From positions 124,001 through 188,000 of the forward strand of contig QULP01000004.1 of the NCBI GenBank assembly GCA_003481745.1: a stretch of 64,000 bases of DNA, given 5' to 3'. This document shows positions 27,425 to 36,285 of this stretch, in pieces; position 1 is the stretch's first letter, and each line of letters opens with the position of its first letter. The notes under the pieces are model-generated. The model saw nothing but the letters and a program-made list of their open reading frames with translations, had not been told where the DNA came from and did not search any database. The translations under genes were made by a program, and so were the position numbers. This DNA comes from Firmicutes bacterium OM04-13BH. GTDB taxonomy: Bacteria > Bacillota > Clostridia > Lachnospirales > Lachnospiraceae.

Positions 27425-28081
27425 CTATCCTCTTTTCTTTAAAGCCATTGGTAATACTGCAAATAAAAACAGCCCCGCTATAAAAGACACAAGCGTTCCA
27501 TAAATCCAACTCTCGGACATTAATTGAGTAGGTTCACAAAAGCTGAAAGAAAACAATCCCAGATTTCCGAAAAATGAACTTCCCGCTTTTGATATAAGTC
27601 CAATGACAATTCCAAATAAACATCCAATACCTGCCCATATATTTCGAAGCAATGTGCACAAAATCACAGAGCATATACTCCAAAACCAGATAGTTCCAAA
27701 CATTGCAATGAAATATACAAGAAATATCTGAATACCCGAAATGCCTTCGTTTACACTGCCCGGTTTTTGCCAGTAAAACAAAACATATCCAACACAAGAA
27801 AGTATTAATAAATATAATATTTGAACGCCCACTCTCTGCGATATTACTTTTAACTGCTTTTTTTGATCATACAAATGAAATACATCGGCACGCTTACTTT
27901 TTACTTCCATCAAATATGTGTCACTACAAAAAATAATTGTTAAAAATGCTATTGGAGACTGAATTGCTGAACCGATTTCTTCATAGTATATAATCGGATG
28001 AATAACACACAATATCAGTATAAATGCACATGAATAAAAAATCTTATATAACGACAGGCAGTTTTTTAGTTCCGTTTTCAA
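27425..28081 (-). CDS. ABC transporter permease (second subunit)
   Basis: About 218 aa with six hydrophobic segments. The likely start is TTG at 28081 behind GGAGGGGGG, overlapping the previous permease stop by 4 nt; an ATG 13 codons upstream lacks a ribosome site. It forms the membrane part of the exporter with the 28078-29148 product. Confidence 0.8.
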   Translation of the reverse strand: MKTELKNCLSLYKIFYSCAFILILCVIHPIIYYEEIGSAIQSPIAFLTIIFCSDTYLMEVKSKRADVFHLYDQKKQLKVISQRVGVQILYLLILSCVGYVLFYWQKPGSVNEGISGIQIFLVYFIAMFGTIWFWSICSVILCTLLRNIWAGIGCLFGIVIGLISKAGSSFFGNLGLFSFSFCEPTQLMSESWIYGTLVSFIAGLFLFAVLPMALKKRG

Positions 28082-29148
28082 TGAACCCCCCTCCTTTTCC
28101 AGATTGTAACAGAAATACATACTAATATAACTGATGAAATTACAAGAATAATCTGATTTATGTTTGACATTTTAGCTACATGTGTTTCAAAAAACCTGCC
28201 AGGGAATCGCACCATAATAGAGAACGGTCTCATATAATAAATATCATTCTTCATGGTCAGCATATTTGAATATATAATGTGTAAAAACAAGATTGGTGCT
28301 GCCGGAAGCGGATTTTTAAATATTAATGCTGTAATTGTATAGACACAACATATCATCAAAAGATTCGGAACAATATAGCTCAGAGAATTCACGCAAAAAT
28401 CAATTGGTGTTACTGGAAAGCCCGATTCTAAAGACGTTTTCAAACACAGCATAAAGAATATAACATTCAAAATCACTAATACTCCCAGCATACTAATGAA
28501 TCCGCTTATTACTTTCCCACATATATATTGGATTGCCGTAACAGGCTTTGTATGTAATAATTCATAGGTACTTTTTCGTGTATCCTGAATAAATGAAAAT
28601 GATAGCAAGACTGTTGCAAAAAAGGCCATATGCAATCCTGCAAAATCCGTAAATTTTTTGGCAAAGTACCAGGAAAAAGAATGTTCGGATAATTTCCGCT
28701 CGATATAATGATTGATTTCTTCTGCTGTCCCCTTATGAATTTCAAGGTCCTCATAAGCATATATTGCATTATAATAGCCATATTGGGATTCCAAAAACTC
28801 AGAAGCAGTCTTTACATCCATATTCTGAATTTCTTTCATTACATGATCTGCTTCCTGCCTGCTAAATCCAAAACCATTTTTGGAGGTGTCCATTAACGTC
28901 TCTTTGATCGTATCTTCCCACTCCCTTCTTCTTTCTTTATCATCAGATGTGGGAATGTACCCATCCATGACATCAGCATCTTCCAATGCTACGTCATTTT
29001 GTGTGATCTGTTCATTCTGTTTGATATAATGAATTTGCAAATACGATGACAGACATTGATACATACTGGCAACTATAATAATCAAGCCAATCCACAAAAC
29101 AGGGTTCTTTAAATAATCAAGTATACTTCTTTTTATGATTGTTTTCAT
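28078..29148 (-). CDS. ABC transporter permease (first subunit, ABC-2 type)
   Basis: About 356 aa from MKTIIKRSILDYL. One N-terminal membrane helix is followed by a long soluble segment (about residues 35-175, rich in Glu/Asp/Lys) and five more helices, as in ABC-2 permeases such as LtnE/NatB-type proteins. The segment TYELLHTKPVTAIQYICGK is the cytoplasmic coupling region typical of this group. Confidence 0.8.
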   Translation of the reverse strand: MKTIIKRSILDYLKNPVLWIGLIIIVASMYQCLSSYLQIHYIKQNEQITQNDVALEDADVMDGYIPTSDDKERRREWEDTIKETLMDTSKNGFGFSRQEADHVMKEIQNMDVKTASEFLESQYGYYNAIYAYEDLEIHKGTAEEINHYIERKLSEHSFSWYFAKKFTDFAGLHMAFFATVLLSFSFIQDTRKSTYELLHTKPVTAIQYICGKVISGFISMLGVLVILNVIFFMLCLKTSLESGFPVTPIDFCVNSLSYIVPNLLMICCVYTITALIFKNPLPAAPILFLHIIYSNMLTMKNDIYYMRPFSIMVRFPGRFFETHVAKMSNINQIILVISSVILVCISVTIWKRRGVH

Positions 29149-29264
29149 TGTATCTCTTCCTTTCTTTATTTCTTTAACAACATCATACAAATCAATTCTC
29201 AATAAATTCACAACAAAAAAGACTAAAACCACTTTATTTGTGATTTCAGCCTTATAAAGTATTT

Positions 29265-30443
29265 TTATTCAGCTTTGAAAAGAGCTTCTACATGAGCACC
29301 GCCTTGTCTGGCATTATATATTTTCAAATTTCCTCCATGCTTTTCACAGAAAATACGAGAAATATACATACCAAGGCCAAAATGCTTTAAATCATCTTGT
29401 GGATTCTTATGATAAAATGGCTCTGTTACTTTTTCCTCAGTATCCACAAATCCTATTCCATCATCTTCAACAGAAATTATAAGAAAACCATCCTTTTTCT
29501 TTATCTGCAAAGCAATACTTTTTTGTGCATATCGAACCGCATTTTCCAGTAAGTTGTCTGTCACTTCCATGACAAGTTCCTCATCCACTTTCACAATGTT
29601 TTGTTCCTGCACTCTTTCTACCTTACATAATTTACTTTCCTTCTTGGACAGCATGGCAGCTTCTGCCTCAATCTTTTTTGCCAGTTCCGATAACTCTATC
29701 TCTGAGCATTGCAGTTCCCTCTGTTCTAAATGGGACATTTTTCTCATGTTTTCCGTGAAATGCTCTATACGGTCAATCTGATACATGCCTGTTTGTAAGA
29801 TATCAATAACATCCTCTGTTTTTATACTCTCGGCAGAAACAAACTCTAAGAGCATTTCCTGATACCCACGCAATATGGAAAGTGGAGAACGTATATCATG
29901 TGCAATTGCATTCCGCAAAGTCTTCTCGTCATCAATCATTCGCCACATCTTTCTGTTGTTATCTGCTAAATCACTTCGCATCATTTCAAATTCTTTACAC
30001 AAAGTTCCCATCTCATCTTTATTTTCATAGGACACATGAAAATCCAGTTCATTATCTGCAATCATTTGTGAGGCATCTTTTAGTTCCTGTATAGGTGTCT
30101 TTAACTTATTTTTATAAAAAAAGAATACCGCAGCAACACTCCCAACAATCGAAAAAATCAGTACCGAATATGTTTCCATAAAGTCACACATTTCCGAAAG
30201 ATGATAGTCCAAACGATTCATTTGCGATTGATTAGGTCTTGATATCTCAATCTCGTATTTCTTTCCATATTGCTGAAACATGTCCGTATAATCTGCATAA
30301 TCAATATATTTTTCCCATATTTTATTCTGCATATTTCTTGCAAAATGAACTGTAAATCCAGATAACAGAAATGCTGCCGTTAAGCTGATCACAAAATAAA
30401 GCAGAATTGTTTTTTTCAGTGACAAGTTTCTTATTTTTTCCAT
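29265..30443 (-). CDS. Sensor histidine kinase
   Basis: About 392 aa from MEKIRNL. Two membrane helices (about 15-38 and 90-110) flank a short ~50-aa outer loop, followed by HAMP, HisKA (NAIAHDIRSPLSILRGYQ; His about residue 198) and HATPase_c (N box NLLENAVRYA, DDGIGFVD, GLGMYISR). The short sensor loop and ABC neighbours suggest it senses peptide or envelope stress. It overlaps the regulator gene by 13 nt. Confidence 0.88.
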   Translation of the reverse strand: MEKIRNLSLKKTILLYFVISLTAAFLLSGFTVHFARNMQNKIWEKYIDYADYTDMFQQYGKKYEIEISRPNQSQMNRLDYHLSEMCDFMETYSVLIFSIVGSVAAVFFFYKNKLKTPIQELKDASQMIADNELDFHVSYENKDEMGTLCKEFEMMRSDLADNNRKMWRMIDDEKTLRNAIAHDIRSPLSILRGYQEMLLEFVSAESIKTEDVIDILQTGMYQIDRIEHFTENMRKMSHLEQRELQCSEIELSELAKKIEAEAAMLSKKESKLCKVERVQEQNIVKVDEELVMEVTDNLLENAVRYAQKSIALQIKKKDGFLIISVEDDGIGFVDTEEKVTEPFYHKNPQDDLKHFGLGMYISRIFCEKHGGNLKIYNARQGGAHVEALFKAE

Positions 30444-31105
30444 CGGTATCCAATCCCCCATACAGTTTCTATGTATTCTTTTTCTGAATAATCCGCTATT
30501 TTTTTCCTTATACGCCGTACTAATTCCGTTATCGTTCTACTATCCCCTTCCGCATCATATCCACAGACTTGTGCATATATACGTTCTTTATCAAACACCT
30601 GCCCTGGATGCATGGATAAGAATTCAATAATCTGATATTCAATTTTTGTGAACTCCATCCTATGTCCAGCTATAGCTACTATTTTTTCAGAATAATCAAT
30701 CAGCATTTCATCCATGAAGCGGTATTCCGTTTTTTGTTGATGCCTTTCTTCTCTCTTTATGTTTGTAACAATCCTCGCTTCCAACTCCCGAAGACTAAAT
30801 GGTTTCGTAATATAATCATCCCCGCCCGAAAGCAACCCATTAATTTTATCATCTTCATCAACTCTTGCTGTTAGAAACAAAATCGGGCATAACACTTTAC
30901 TGCGTATCAGACGACATACTTCAATCCCATCCATACGTGGCATGTTGATATCCAATAAAATAATATCCGGTTTCATTTTTATTTTATTTAATGCTTCCAT
31001 TCCATCTGTAGCCGTAATGGTTTCATATTGTTTCATATTAAAATAACTACAAAGCATTTTCACCAATTCTTTATCATCATCAACAACTAAAATCTTGTAT
31101 TTCAT
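30431..31105 (-). CDS. OmpR-family response regulator
   Basis: About 224 aa from MKYKILVVDDDKE. The receiver domain has the acidic pair, phospho-Asp in IILLDINMPRMDG and Lys in DYITKPFS; the C-terminal winged helix ends TVWGIGYRWKK. Start 31105 is chosen because GGAGGTGG precedes it. First gene of the kinase/ABC unit, presumably its activator. Confidence 0.9.
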   Translation of the reverse strand: MKYKILVVDDDKELVKMLCSYFNMKQYETITATDGMEALNKIKMKPDIILLDINMPRMDGIEVCRLIRSKVLCPILFLTARVDEDDKINGLLSGGDDYITKPFSLRELEARIVTNIKREERHQQKTEYRFMDEMLIDYSEKIVAIAGHRMEFTKIEYQIIEFLSMHPGQVFDKERIYAQVCGYDAEGDSRTITELVRRIRKKIADYSEKEYIETVWGIGYRWKK

Positions 31106-31408
31106 CCAAACCACCTCCAGTATCCATATTATACGATAAAAAACAATGAAATCACAATAAGAGTACATGAAGAACGTAAGCACAATATATCTTTTTTCTC
31201 AATTCCTGCTCAATTTCCACTCAATGTCTTTTACCTCCGATTTTCGTATGCTTATCTCACAGCAAAGCAGTACCACACCGGTATGACCTGCTGAATCAAT
31301 CAATACGAAAACGGAGGTATTTTTTATGCAGGTGGAACGGCAAAGACCTCCTGTGACTGATTGCTTTCACAGAAAGTCTTATTTGTTTATGCTGTCACAT
31401 TTTCATTT
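31106..31408. other. Intergenic leader region with possible 40-codon frame
   Basis: Upstream region of the regulator gene. A plus-strand ATG at 31326 with GGAGG (31313-31317) opens a ~40-codon frame (MQVERQRPPV...). Since that ribosome site can pair with the CCTCC at about 31349, this may be a structured leader rather than a gene. Nothing else recognised. Confidence 0.3.
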
Positions 31409-31690
31409 TCAGATATGGTTGTCTTTCTCACACACCAGCCTTTCATAATCCAGAAATCCCCGGATATACATTTCTTTTGCCACAATCCCTTCCATGGCAT
31501 TTTTCGCTGAAATAATTCTGTCCAATGCCTGCCACATCTCCTGTCCAGCATCTCTGAGGACTGGTTCCAGTATATCTATGTAATGATGAATTTCTGCTTC
31601 CAGAGATAACATCTCTGGATCACATTCAAGAAATTTTTCCAGTTCCCGCTGGTATTCTTCATAATAACTTTCAATCAATTCTTTTCTCAT
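31409..31690 (-). CDS. Hypothetical small acidic protein of the ICE
   Basis: 93 aa, almost entirely helical (YYEEYQRELEKFLECDPEM, EIHHYIDILEPVL), no membrane segment. 32 nt downstream of the tnpV-like gene. Short proteins of this type accompany TnpV in Clostridiales elements; function unknown. Confidence 0.6.
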   Translation of the reverse strand: MRKELIESYYEEYQRELEKFLECDPEMLSLEAEIHHYIDILEPVLRDAGQEMWQALDRIISAKNAMEGIVAKEMYIRGFLDYERLVCEKDNHI

Positions 31691-31722
31691 ATCTGGAATC
31701 CTCCTTATACATAAATCAGTTC

Positions 31723-32052
31723 CTACTTGATGATTTCAGCAGCTCGGTTGCGAATATTATTACAATGGCGTACCCATTCCATAGGGTTCTGTCTCTTCAG
31801 TTCCTCGGTAACTCCCTCCGAACTTTTCATCTGAGCTTCAATCAGCTCAAAGCATTCCTGTGCCTGTTCATTCAGATCTGCCAGATAGCTGTCCAGTCTG
31901 GCGGTCAGAAGAAGATATGTATAAATTCCAGATTTATGTTCTTTCAGATATTCCTTCCGAAGCATTCCCCAGAAGCCAATCGGTCTGGTCTCTTCCGGAT
32001 AGTAAAGATTCGGTAAATAATAGTCTCCTACTTTTGTGTATTCGATTTTCAT
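31723..32052 (-). CDS. tnpV: TnpV-like transposon-encoded protein
   Basis: About 109 aa from MKIEYTKVGDYYLPNLYYP. The core FWGMLRKEYLKEHKSGIYTYLLL and ADLNEQAQECFELI match the TnpV family of Tn4451-type elements; it is clearly related to the second copy at 48716-49099. In Tn4451 its role is undefined. Here no recombinase is adjacent, so it marks an incomplete element. Confidence 0.8.
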   Translation of the reverse strand: MKIEYTKVGDYYLPNLYYPEETRPIGFWGMLRKEYLKEHKSGIYTYLLLTARLDSYLADLNEQAQECFELIEAQMKSSEGVTEELKRQNPMEWVRHCNNIRNRAAEIIK

Positions 32053-32086
32053 GGTGTCTCCTTTCGCTTTGCATGAAATTGTCATG

Positions 32087-32572
32087 TTATCTGCGTAGGA
32101 TGTGCTTTTTTCTTAAAAATCTTTTCACATAGAAGACATTAAGTGCTTGATACCCTGTGATTTTATGCAGGAGCTGTAAAGTCCTGCGGATTTGATACCC
32201 GGTCGTACTCCGGCAGCGTCCGTACATTTCCCCGATTTCCTGCTGTGTGTAATGCCCCAAAAAGTAAAGGTAGATGATTTCCCTCTTTTTCTCCGGCAGA
32301 GAGGACAAAGCGGCTGCAAGATTCCCGTTTGTGAGGATAACCCTCTGACCACACATCATAACCGGGTATTGCTTGTAGGGGTCTATGAAATAGGTGTCTG
32401 ACGTACAGAATGGATAAAACTTTTCTTCTGTAAGGTATTCAAAAGATATTTCCCTTTGCCGCCGCTTATCCCTGTCACGCCATGCGTTGATAGCTGCATA
32501 GTGTATGACAACTCTGCAAAAGGCATTAAAGGTGTACTCGATATGCTCCTTATATGCTTCTGTGCAAGGCAT
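32087..32572 (-). CDS. Sigma-70-like regulatory protein of a mobile element
   Basis: About 161 aa from MPCTEAYKEHIEY. The C-terminal half contains a region-4 helix-turn-helix (ALSSLPEKKREIIYLYFLGHYTQQEIGEMYGRCRSTTGYQI). The N-terminal half is a weak region-2-like segment (FNAFCRVVIHYAAINAWRDRDKR). Such sigma-like proteins commonly regulate conjugative elements. Start chosen for the purine-rich ribosome site upstream. Confidence 0.75.
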   Translation of the reverse strand: MPCTEAYKEHIEYTFNAFCRVVIHYAAINAWRDRDKRRQREISFEYLTEEKFYPFCTSDTYFIDPYKQYPVMMCGQRVILTNGNLAAALSSLPEKKREIIYLYFLGHYTQQEIGEMYGRCRSTTGYQIRRTLQLLHKITGYQALNVFYVKRFLRKKHILRR

Positions 32573-32626
32573 AAATAGTTCCCCCTTTCTCCCACATAAT
32601 ACGGCGTATGGTTTATAAGACACTTG

Positions 32627-34300
32627 TTATTTCAAGGTTTCTACTGTGAATGAAGCAGAATTGCCCGAATTATTATCCCGTAAAAGTTTTTGTGCTTCCG
32701 CTTCGGAAATTTCCTTAATCTCCATAACTCCATTTTCACTATTTTCAGCAATGGAAAGATATATACTGCCACTGTTATTAAAATAGATGATGGGTTTTTT
32801 AGTATCAATGAATATACCAATTATCTGGTCGTTGTAGTACCAATACCCATCTTTTGGGTGATAAACTATGCCATAGGATTCATAATCTTGGAGCGTATTC
32901 ATGTTTTCTGTCTTATCTCCAGATTCCATGCTGTAAGATTCATGATTTCTAATCATATCTCCATTTTCTGTAGAAGTGCCAGCGGGCATTGATTTAAGTC
33001 CTGAATTTTCATACTTTTCTGTATGCCTGTCATAAACTTCTTTTGTGCATTCCCGAATACCAATAAGTTTATCGTTTGTATCCCGTTCCGCTTCAATATC
33101 TACTGTTCCCGTAAAGAAATTGGTAAAACTTGCGCCGCCCACTGGGTCATTAAAAAATCGGACAACATTTCCCTTGTAAGTGTAGCACTTGCTATTCTTA
33201 TCATAAATCAATCCATATTCTTCATATATCCCATAGTCAATATTACCGCCGGGCAGTTCTGCCGCCGTATCGTAATCTGAAGCATTCTCGGAAGCATGTA
33301 TTGGTTTGTACTCCTGTTCTTCAAAAATTGGATTATTATTAGCTTGGGCGGAAGTTGCAAATGCTGTAGCTACCCCGACAACAATCAGACACGCCAGTAC
33401 CAGCGAAAAAATAGTTGTTTTTTTTGTTTTCATAATAGCAGTTATCCTTTCTTCGATAGCATTTTTACTAAAGCTGTTACAAAATGGCAATAGCCCACTT
33501 TTCGTTGCTTCCATGTTGATAAGCATTAGCGAATAGGCAGATTTTGATTTTTCTCCAAATTGTCGTATGACGCTTTCATCACAAGCCAGTTCTATATCAC
33601 GGTTAAAAAGAATATACATCACCCACACAAAGGGGTTGAACCAATGAATACAAAGGGCAAGTGTCGCAATCAGCTTTGTTACAGTATCATAGCGATAAAT
33701 ATGCACATATTCATGTGAGAGGACATATTGCAGTTGTTTTTCATTTTTCCAGTCCATTTTTTTCGGCACCAAAATAACAGGACGGAAAATGCCATAAGTT
33801 AATGGGGCGGAAATCCTATCAGATTGCTTTACCAAAATTGGACGTTTCAATGGGCGTTCCGCCAGCCACTTTTCTACATAATGGTTGTGGACGGGTAAAG
33901 CTGTCCGAAATTCAATCAGACAACGCAAATAGGATATTACAAAAAACAATGCGATAAGTATTATTCCTGCACACCATACAATAAACCACATGGAAACAGA
34001 TGATAAAATATTCTCTGGCGGCTGTTCTGCTCCCTGTGTCGTAACAAACAGCCCTTGCATAGTGGGAATGTTGTAATCTGTTCCAGCTTCCGGCAATGTT
34101 GTAGAAGATATGCTATGAGTTACCAACGTATAAACACTAAACATTGACGGAATCGAAAACGGGATAAGCAGTCTTAATATCACCAATTCCCATAAAACAA
34201 GAAAAGTCTTTTTCGGCAGTTTATTGATTGCCACCGCACGGATAATCACTACCGCAGTAATGAAAGCAGCCCCCGAAAAGCTCATTTGCAGTAAATTCAT
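32627..34300 (-). CDS. BlaR1-type M56 membrane metalloprotease, antirepressor
   Basis: 557 aa. Four hydrophobic segments and the zinc site LSHEYVHIYRYD (about residue 200) with the downstream Glu in ELACDE define the M56 peptidase. After the last helix (about 300-320) the outer sensor is not a penicillin-binding domain: it is two ~65-aa repeats (YGLIYDKNSKCYTYKGN... and YGIVYHPKDGYWYYNDQ...). It lies 10 nt after the BlaI-like repressor gene. Expected to cut that repressor on signal; no beta-lactamase gene is nearby. Confidence 0.85.
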   Translation of the reverse strand: MNLLQMSFSGAAFITAVVIIRAVAINKLPKKTFLVLWELVILRLLIPFSIPSMFSVYTLVTHSISSTTLPEAGTDYNIPTMQGLFVTTQGAEQPPENILSSVSMWFIVWCAGIILIALFFVISYLRCLIEFRTALPVHNHYVEKWLAERPLKRPILVKQSDRISAPLTYGIFRPVILVPKKMDWKNEKQLQYVLSHEYVHIYRYDTVTKLIATLALCIHWFNPFVWVMYILFNRDIELACDESVIRQFGEKSKSAYSLMLINMEATKSGLLPFCNSFSKNAIEERITAIMKTKKTTIFSLVLACLIVVGVATAFATSAQANNNPIFEEQEYKPIHASENASDYDTAAELPGGNIDYGIYEEYGLIYDKNSKCYTYKGNVVRFFNDPVGGASFTNFFTGTVDIEAERDTNDKLIGIRECTKEVYDRHTEKYENSGLKSMPAGTSTENGDMIRNHESYSMESGDKTENMNTLQDYESYGIVYHPKDGYWYYNDQIIGIFIDTKKPIIYFNNSGSIYLSIAENSENGVMEIKEISEAEAQKLLRDNNSGNSASFTVETLK

Positions 34301-34310
34301 TTACACCACC

Positions 34311-34670
34311 TCATTCCAAATCTTCCACAATCTGCTTGAGCTTCTGAATCTGTTCAGCGGAAAGCTTTTTTCTGCCTAACAGGGCTGCAAACAGTTTGTC
34401 AACTGAACCGTCATAAATCTTGTCAACCAATTCTTTTGTTTCCGCTTCCTGTACTTCTTCTTTGGGAATAAGGGCATGGCACATGAAATTAGGCTCGGAA
34501 CGTTCAATCGCCCCTTTTTTGATACACCTTTTTATCAGTGTGTAGGTAGTATTCATGTTCCAGCCAATTTCTTTTTTCAGAACGTCGGATATGTGTTTTG
34601 CAGTGGTGTCGCCCTCGTTCCAAAGCACACACATTACTTTCAATTCTGAATCGAAAAGTTTAATATCCAT
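34311..34670 (-). CDS. BlaI/MecI-family transcriptional repressor
   Basis: About 119 aa from MDIKLFDSELKVMCVLW (GGAGG upstream). N-terminal winged helix (TTAKHISDVLKKEIGWNMNTTYTLIKR) and C-terminal dimer helix (LSAEQIQKLKQIVEDL); the cleavage region lies near residues 95-105. Autoregulation is supported by two operator-like sites around its promoter. Confidence 0.88.
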   Translation of the reverse strand: MDIKLFDSELKVMCVLWNEGDTTAKHISDVLKKEIGWNMNTTYTLIKRCIKKGAIERSEPNFMCHALIPKEEVQEAETKELVDKIYDGSVDKLFAALLGRKKLSAEQIQKLKQIVEDLE

Positions 34671-34690
34671 TTGTTTCCTCCTTTCCACAA

Positions 34691-34763
34691 GACCGCAGTA
34701 GTTTCTGCTTGATTACACATTACACCTTTCTTAATCGGTTGTCAACACTACCGCAGTAGTGTT
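34691..34763 (-). promoter_or_regulatory. BlaI-type promoter with two operators
   Basis: A perfect 20-bp palindrome AACACTAC-CGCA-GTAGTGTT (34744-34763) overlaps the -35 (TTGACA, 34740-34745). A second partial copy, ACCGCAGTAGT, lies at 34692-34702 just before the gene. The 17-bp-spaced -10-like TAATGT sits between the two, so bound repressor would cover the whole promoter. Confidence 0.65.
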
Positions 34764-34841
34764 AAGAAAAAATTCATAATTTATTTTCTTGAATAGATAA
34801 TGAAATGAGAGGGCTTCCGCAGCAGTCGGCACTGTGCGTAA

Positions 34842-34969
34842 TGTGCATAACTTGCTATCTTATGGAGTTGTGGGAAAGTCCGTTTGCAGAATGTGGGAAA
34901 GCTGCTCTTTAGCTTTTCCATGTTCTGTGAACGGACTTTTCCATAACGGAATAGCAAGTTATACACATT
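34842..34969. repeat. Large imperfect palindrome beside the Maff2 junction
   Basis: Arms 34842-34895 and 34922-34969 share ATAACTTGCTAT and AAGTCCGTT in inverted order; the centre is a GGAAAGCT/AGCTTTTCC hairpin (about 34896-34919). It lies between blaI and the broken maff2. Candidates are an oriT, a structured RNA or an element end. A frame runs through it on the minus strand but is dictated by the palindrome. Confidence 0.55.
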
Positions 34970-35051
34970 TCCATGGTGCTTGTCGTTTGCTCTTTGGTTC
35001 GGAATAGTGTGGTGCTGGCGGTCTATCTCTTGTTTTCGGTTGTTTGCTTCT

Positions 35052-35192
35052 TTACTGTACATGAGCATTTGCACCGGGATTATCATTTCCATATCCTTCG
35101 AGAAGATTGATTACTCCCCATACGCCTACACCTGCACCGATTGCGGTTACTACTGTTTTAAGTCCTGTTACTGATGTTGTAAAAAAGCCCAT
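35052..35192 (-). pseudogene. Maff2-family protein, 3'-truncated
   Basis: Begins MGFFTTSVTGLKTVV and follows the Maff2 consensus (GVWGVINLLEGYGNDNPGA) to about 35072, where it switches to unrelated sequence and stops 6 codons later. Intact Maff2 continues with a second membrane helix to ~70 aa. In Tn1549-like elements it directly follows virD4, as here (124 nt). Confidence 0.75.
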
Positions 35193-35315
35193 TTGTTTGT
35201 CTCCTTTTTCAAAAAATAAAAAGGCGCTTCTCTGAATTATAATTTTTAGAAAAGCTCCCATATCATAAGTTCCATATTCAGTTGTAAAACAACTTCTGGT
35301 CACAATGTCCAGAAG

Positions 35316-36137
35316 TTAAGCTGTGATTTCTCCGACATCGCATACCTCATCCACCACATCATCTCTCTTAAAGCGGAGTCTGTTGCGGTTCTTGACGTAT
35401 TTTTCAATGTCAAACTCATTCTTTTTGTCATAATCGGATAACAGTGGGTACTGCTTATGCTTCGTTATATCAAACTTATCTGAGAAAAAAGGTCTCACGC
35501 CCCTAAGCTGCATGATACACTTGCTGCCATCCATGACTGCAATCTCATCCTGGCTCATCAGTTCCTTTCCGGTCTTTTGGTAGTTCAGACCGTAGGACTG
35601 GCTCGTACCTCTTGTATCTGAGGTATTGTAAAGGTCAATCGTTTCTTTCCCAAGAATTTCTGCCAGATCTTTCAGAGTATCTTTCTCTTTTCCTCCCAGA
35701 AACAGGGTAGTGTCGCAGTTTCCTTCAATCGTGGATGCGTTGTCCCGGTACAAAGCCTTGAGCTGTGATTTTGACTGCAAAATAATAGAAGCTGATATTT
35801 CCTGGCTACGAATGGTAGAAATCAGCTTCTCAAACTGTGGAATCTGCCCAATGTTCGCAAACTCATCAAGGAGCATGCGCACATGAACCGGGAGCCTTCC
35901 GTTATAAACATCATCTGCTTTATCACAAAGCAAGTTAAAGAGCTGTGAATACATGATTGATACCACAAAATTAAATGTGGCATCGGTATCGGAAATAATA
36001 ACGAATAACGCTGTCTTTTCCTCTCCCAGAGTATCAAGCTCCAGCTCGTCATATTCCATAAGGTCACGCAGCTCCTTAATATCAAATGGTGCTAACCTCG
36101 CACCACAGCTAATCAAGATTGATTTCGCTGTCTTTCC
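35316..36137 (-). pseudogene. VirD4/TraG coupling protein, C-terminal third
   Basis: C-terminal part of the type IV coupling ATPase of the ICE. Walker B is MLLDEFANIGQIP, with the sensor segment ILQSKSQLKALY and the family tail. The 5' side reads in frame through TGKTAKSILISCG up to the core CC at 36136-36137, where IME1 begins. The missing upstream part is at 51426-51863 and 60828-61053. Confidence 0.9.
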
Positions 36138-36183
36138 AGTAACAAAATGTCAATAGTTTTTTAATCATTTTTCTCAAAAAGGC

Positions 36184-36221
36184 AAAAAAATAGAACGTAT
36201 AGTTTATTTCCATACGCTCTA
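36184..36221 (-). terminator. Terminator of the helicase gene
   Basis: TAGAACGTAT/ATACGCTCTA stem (36191-36200 with 36212-36221, one mismatch) followed on the minus strand by a run of seven T, 65 nt past the helicase stop. Confidence 0.7.
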
Positions 36222-36285
36222 TCTCACATTTCATATTAAATTTTGAATTCTACAAATTTTTTATATTTCGTTGTCAATATGTTTT

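Noticed and set aside
34781..35092. 103-codon minus-strand frame (ending KPSHFIIYSRK)
   Set aside because: It runs through both arms of the large palindrome, has no ribosome site, and is explained by that structure.
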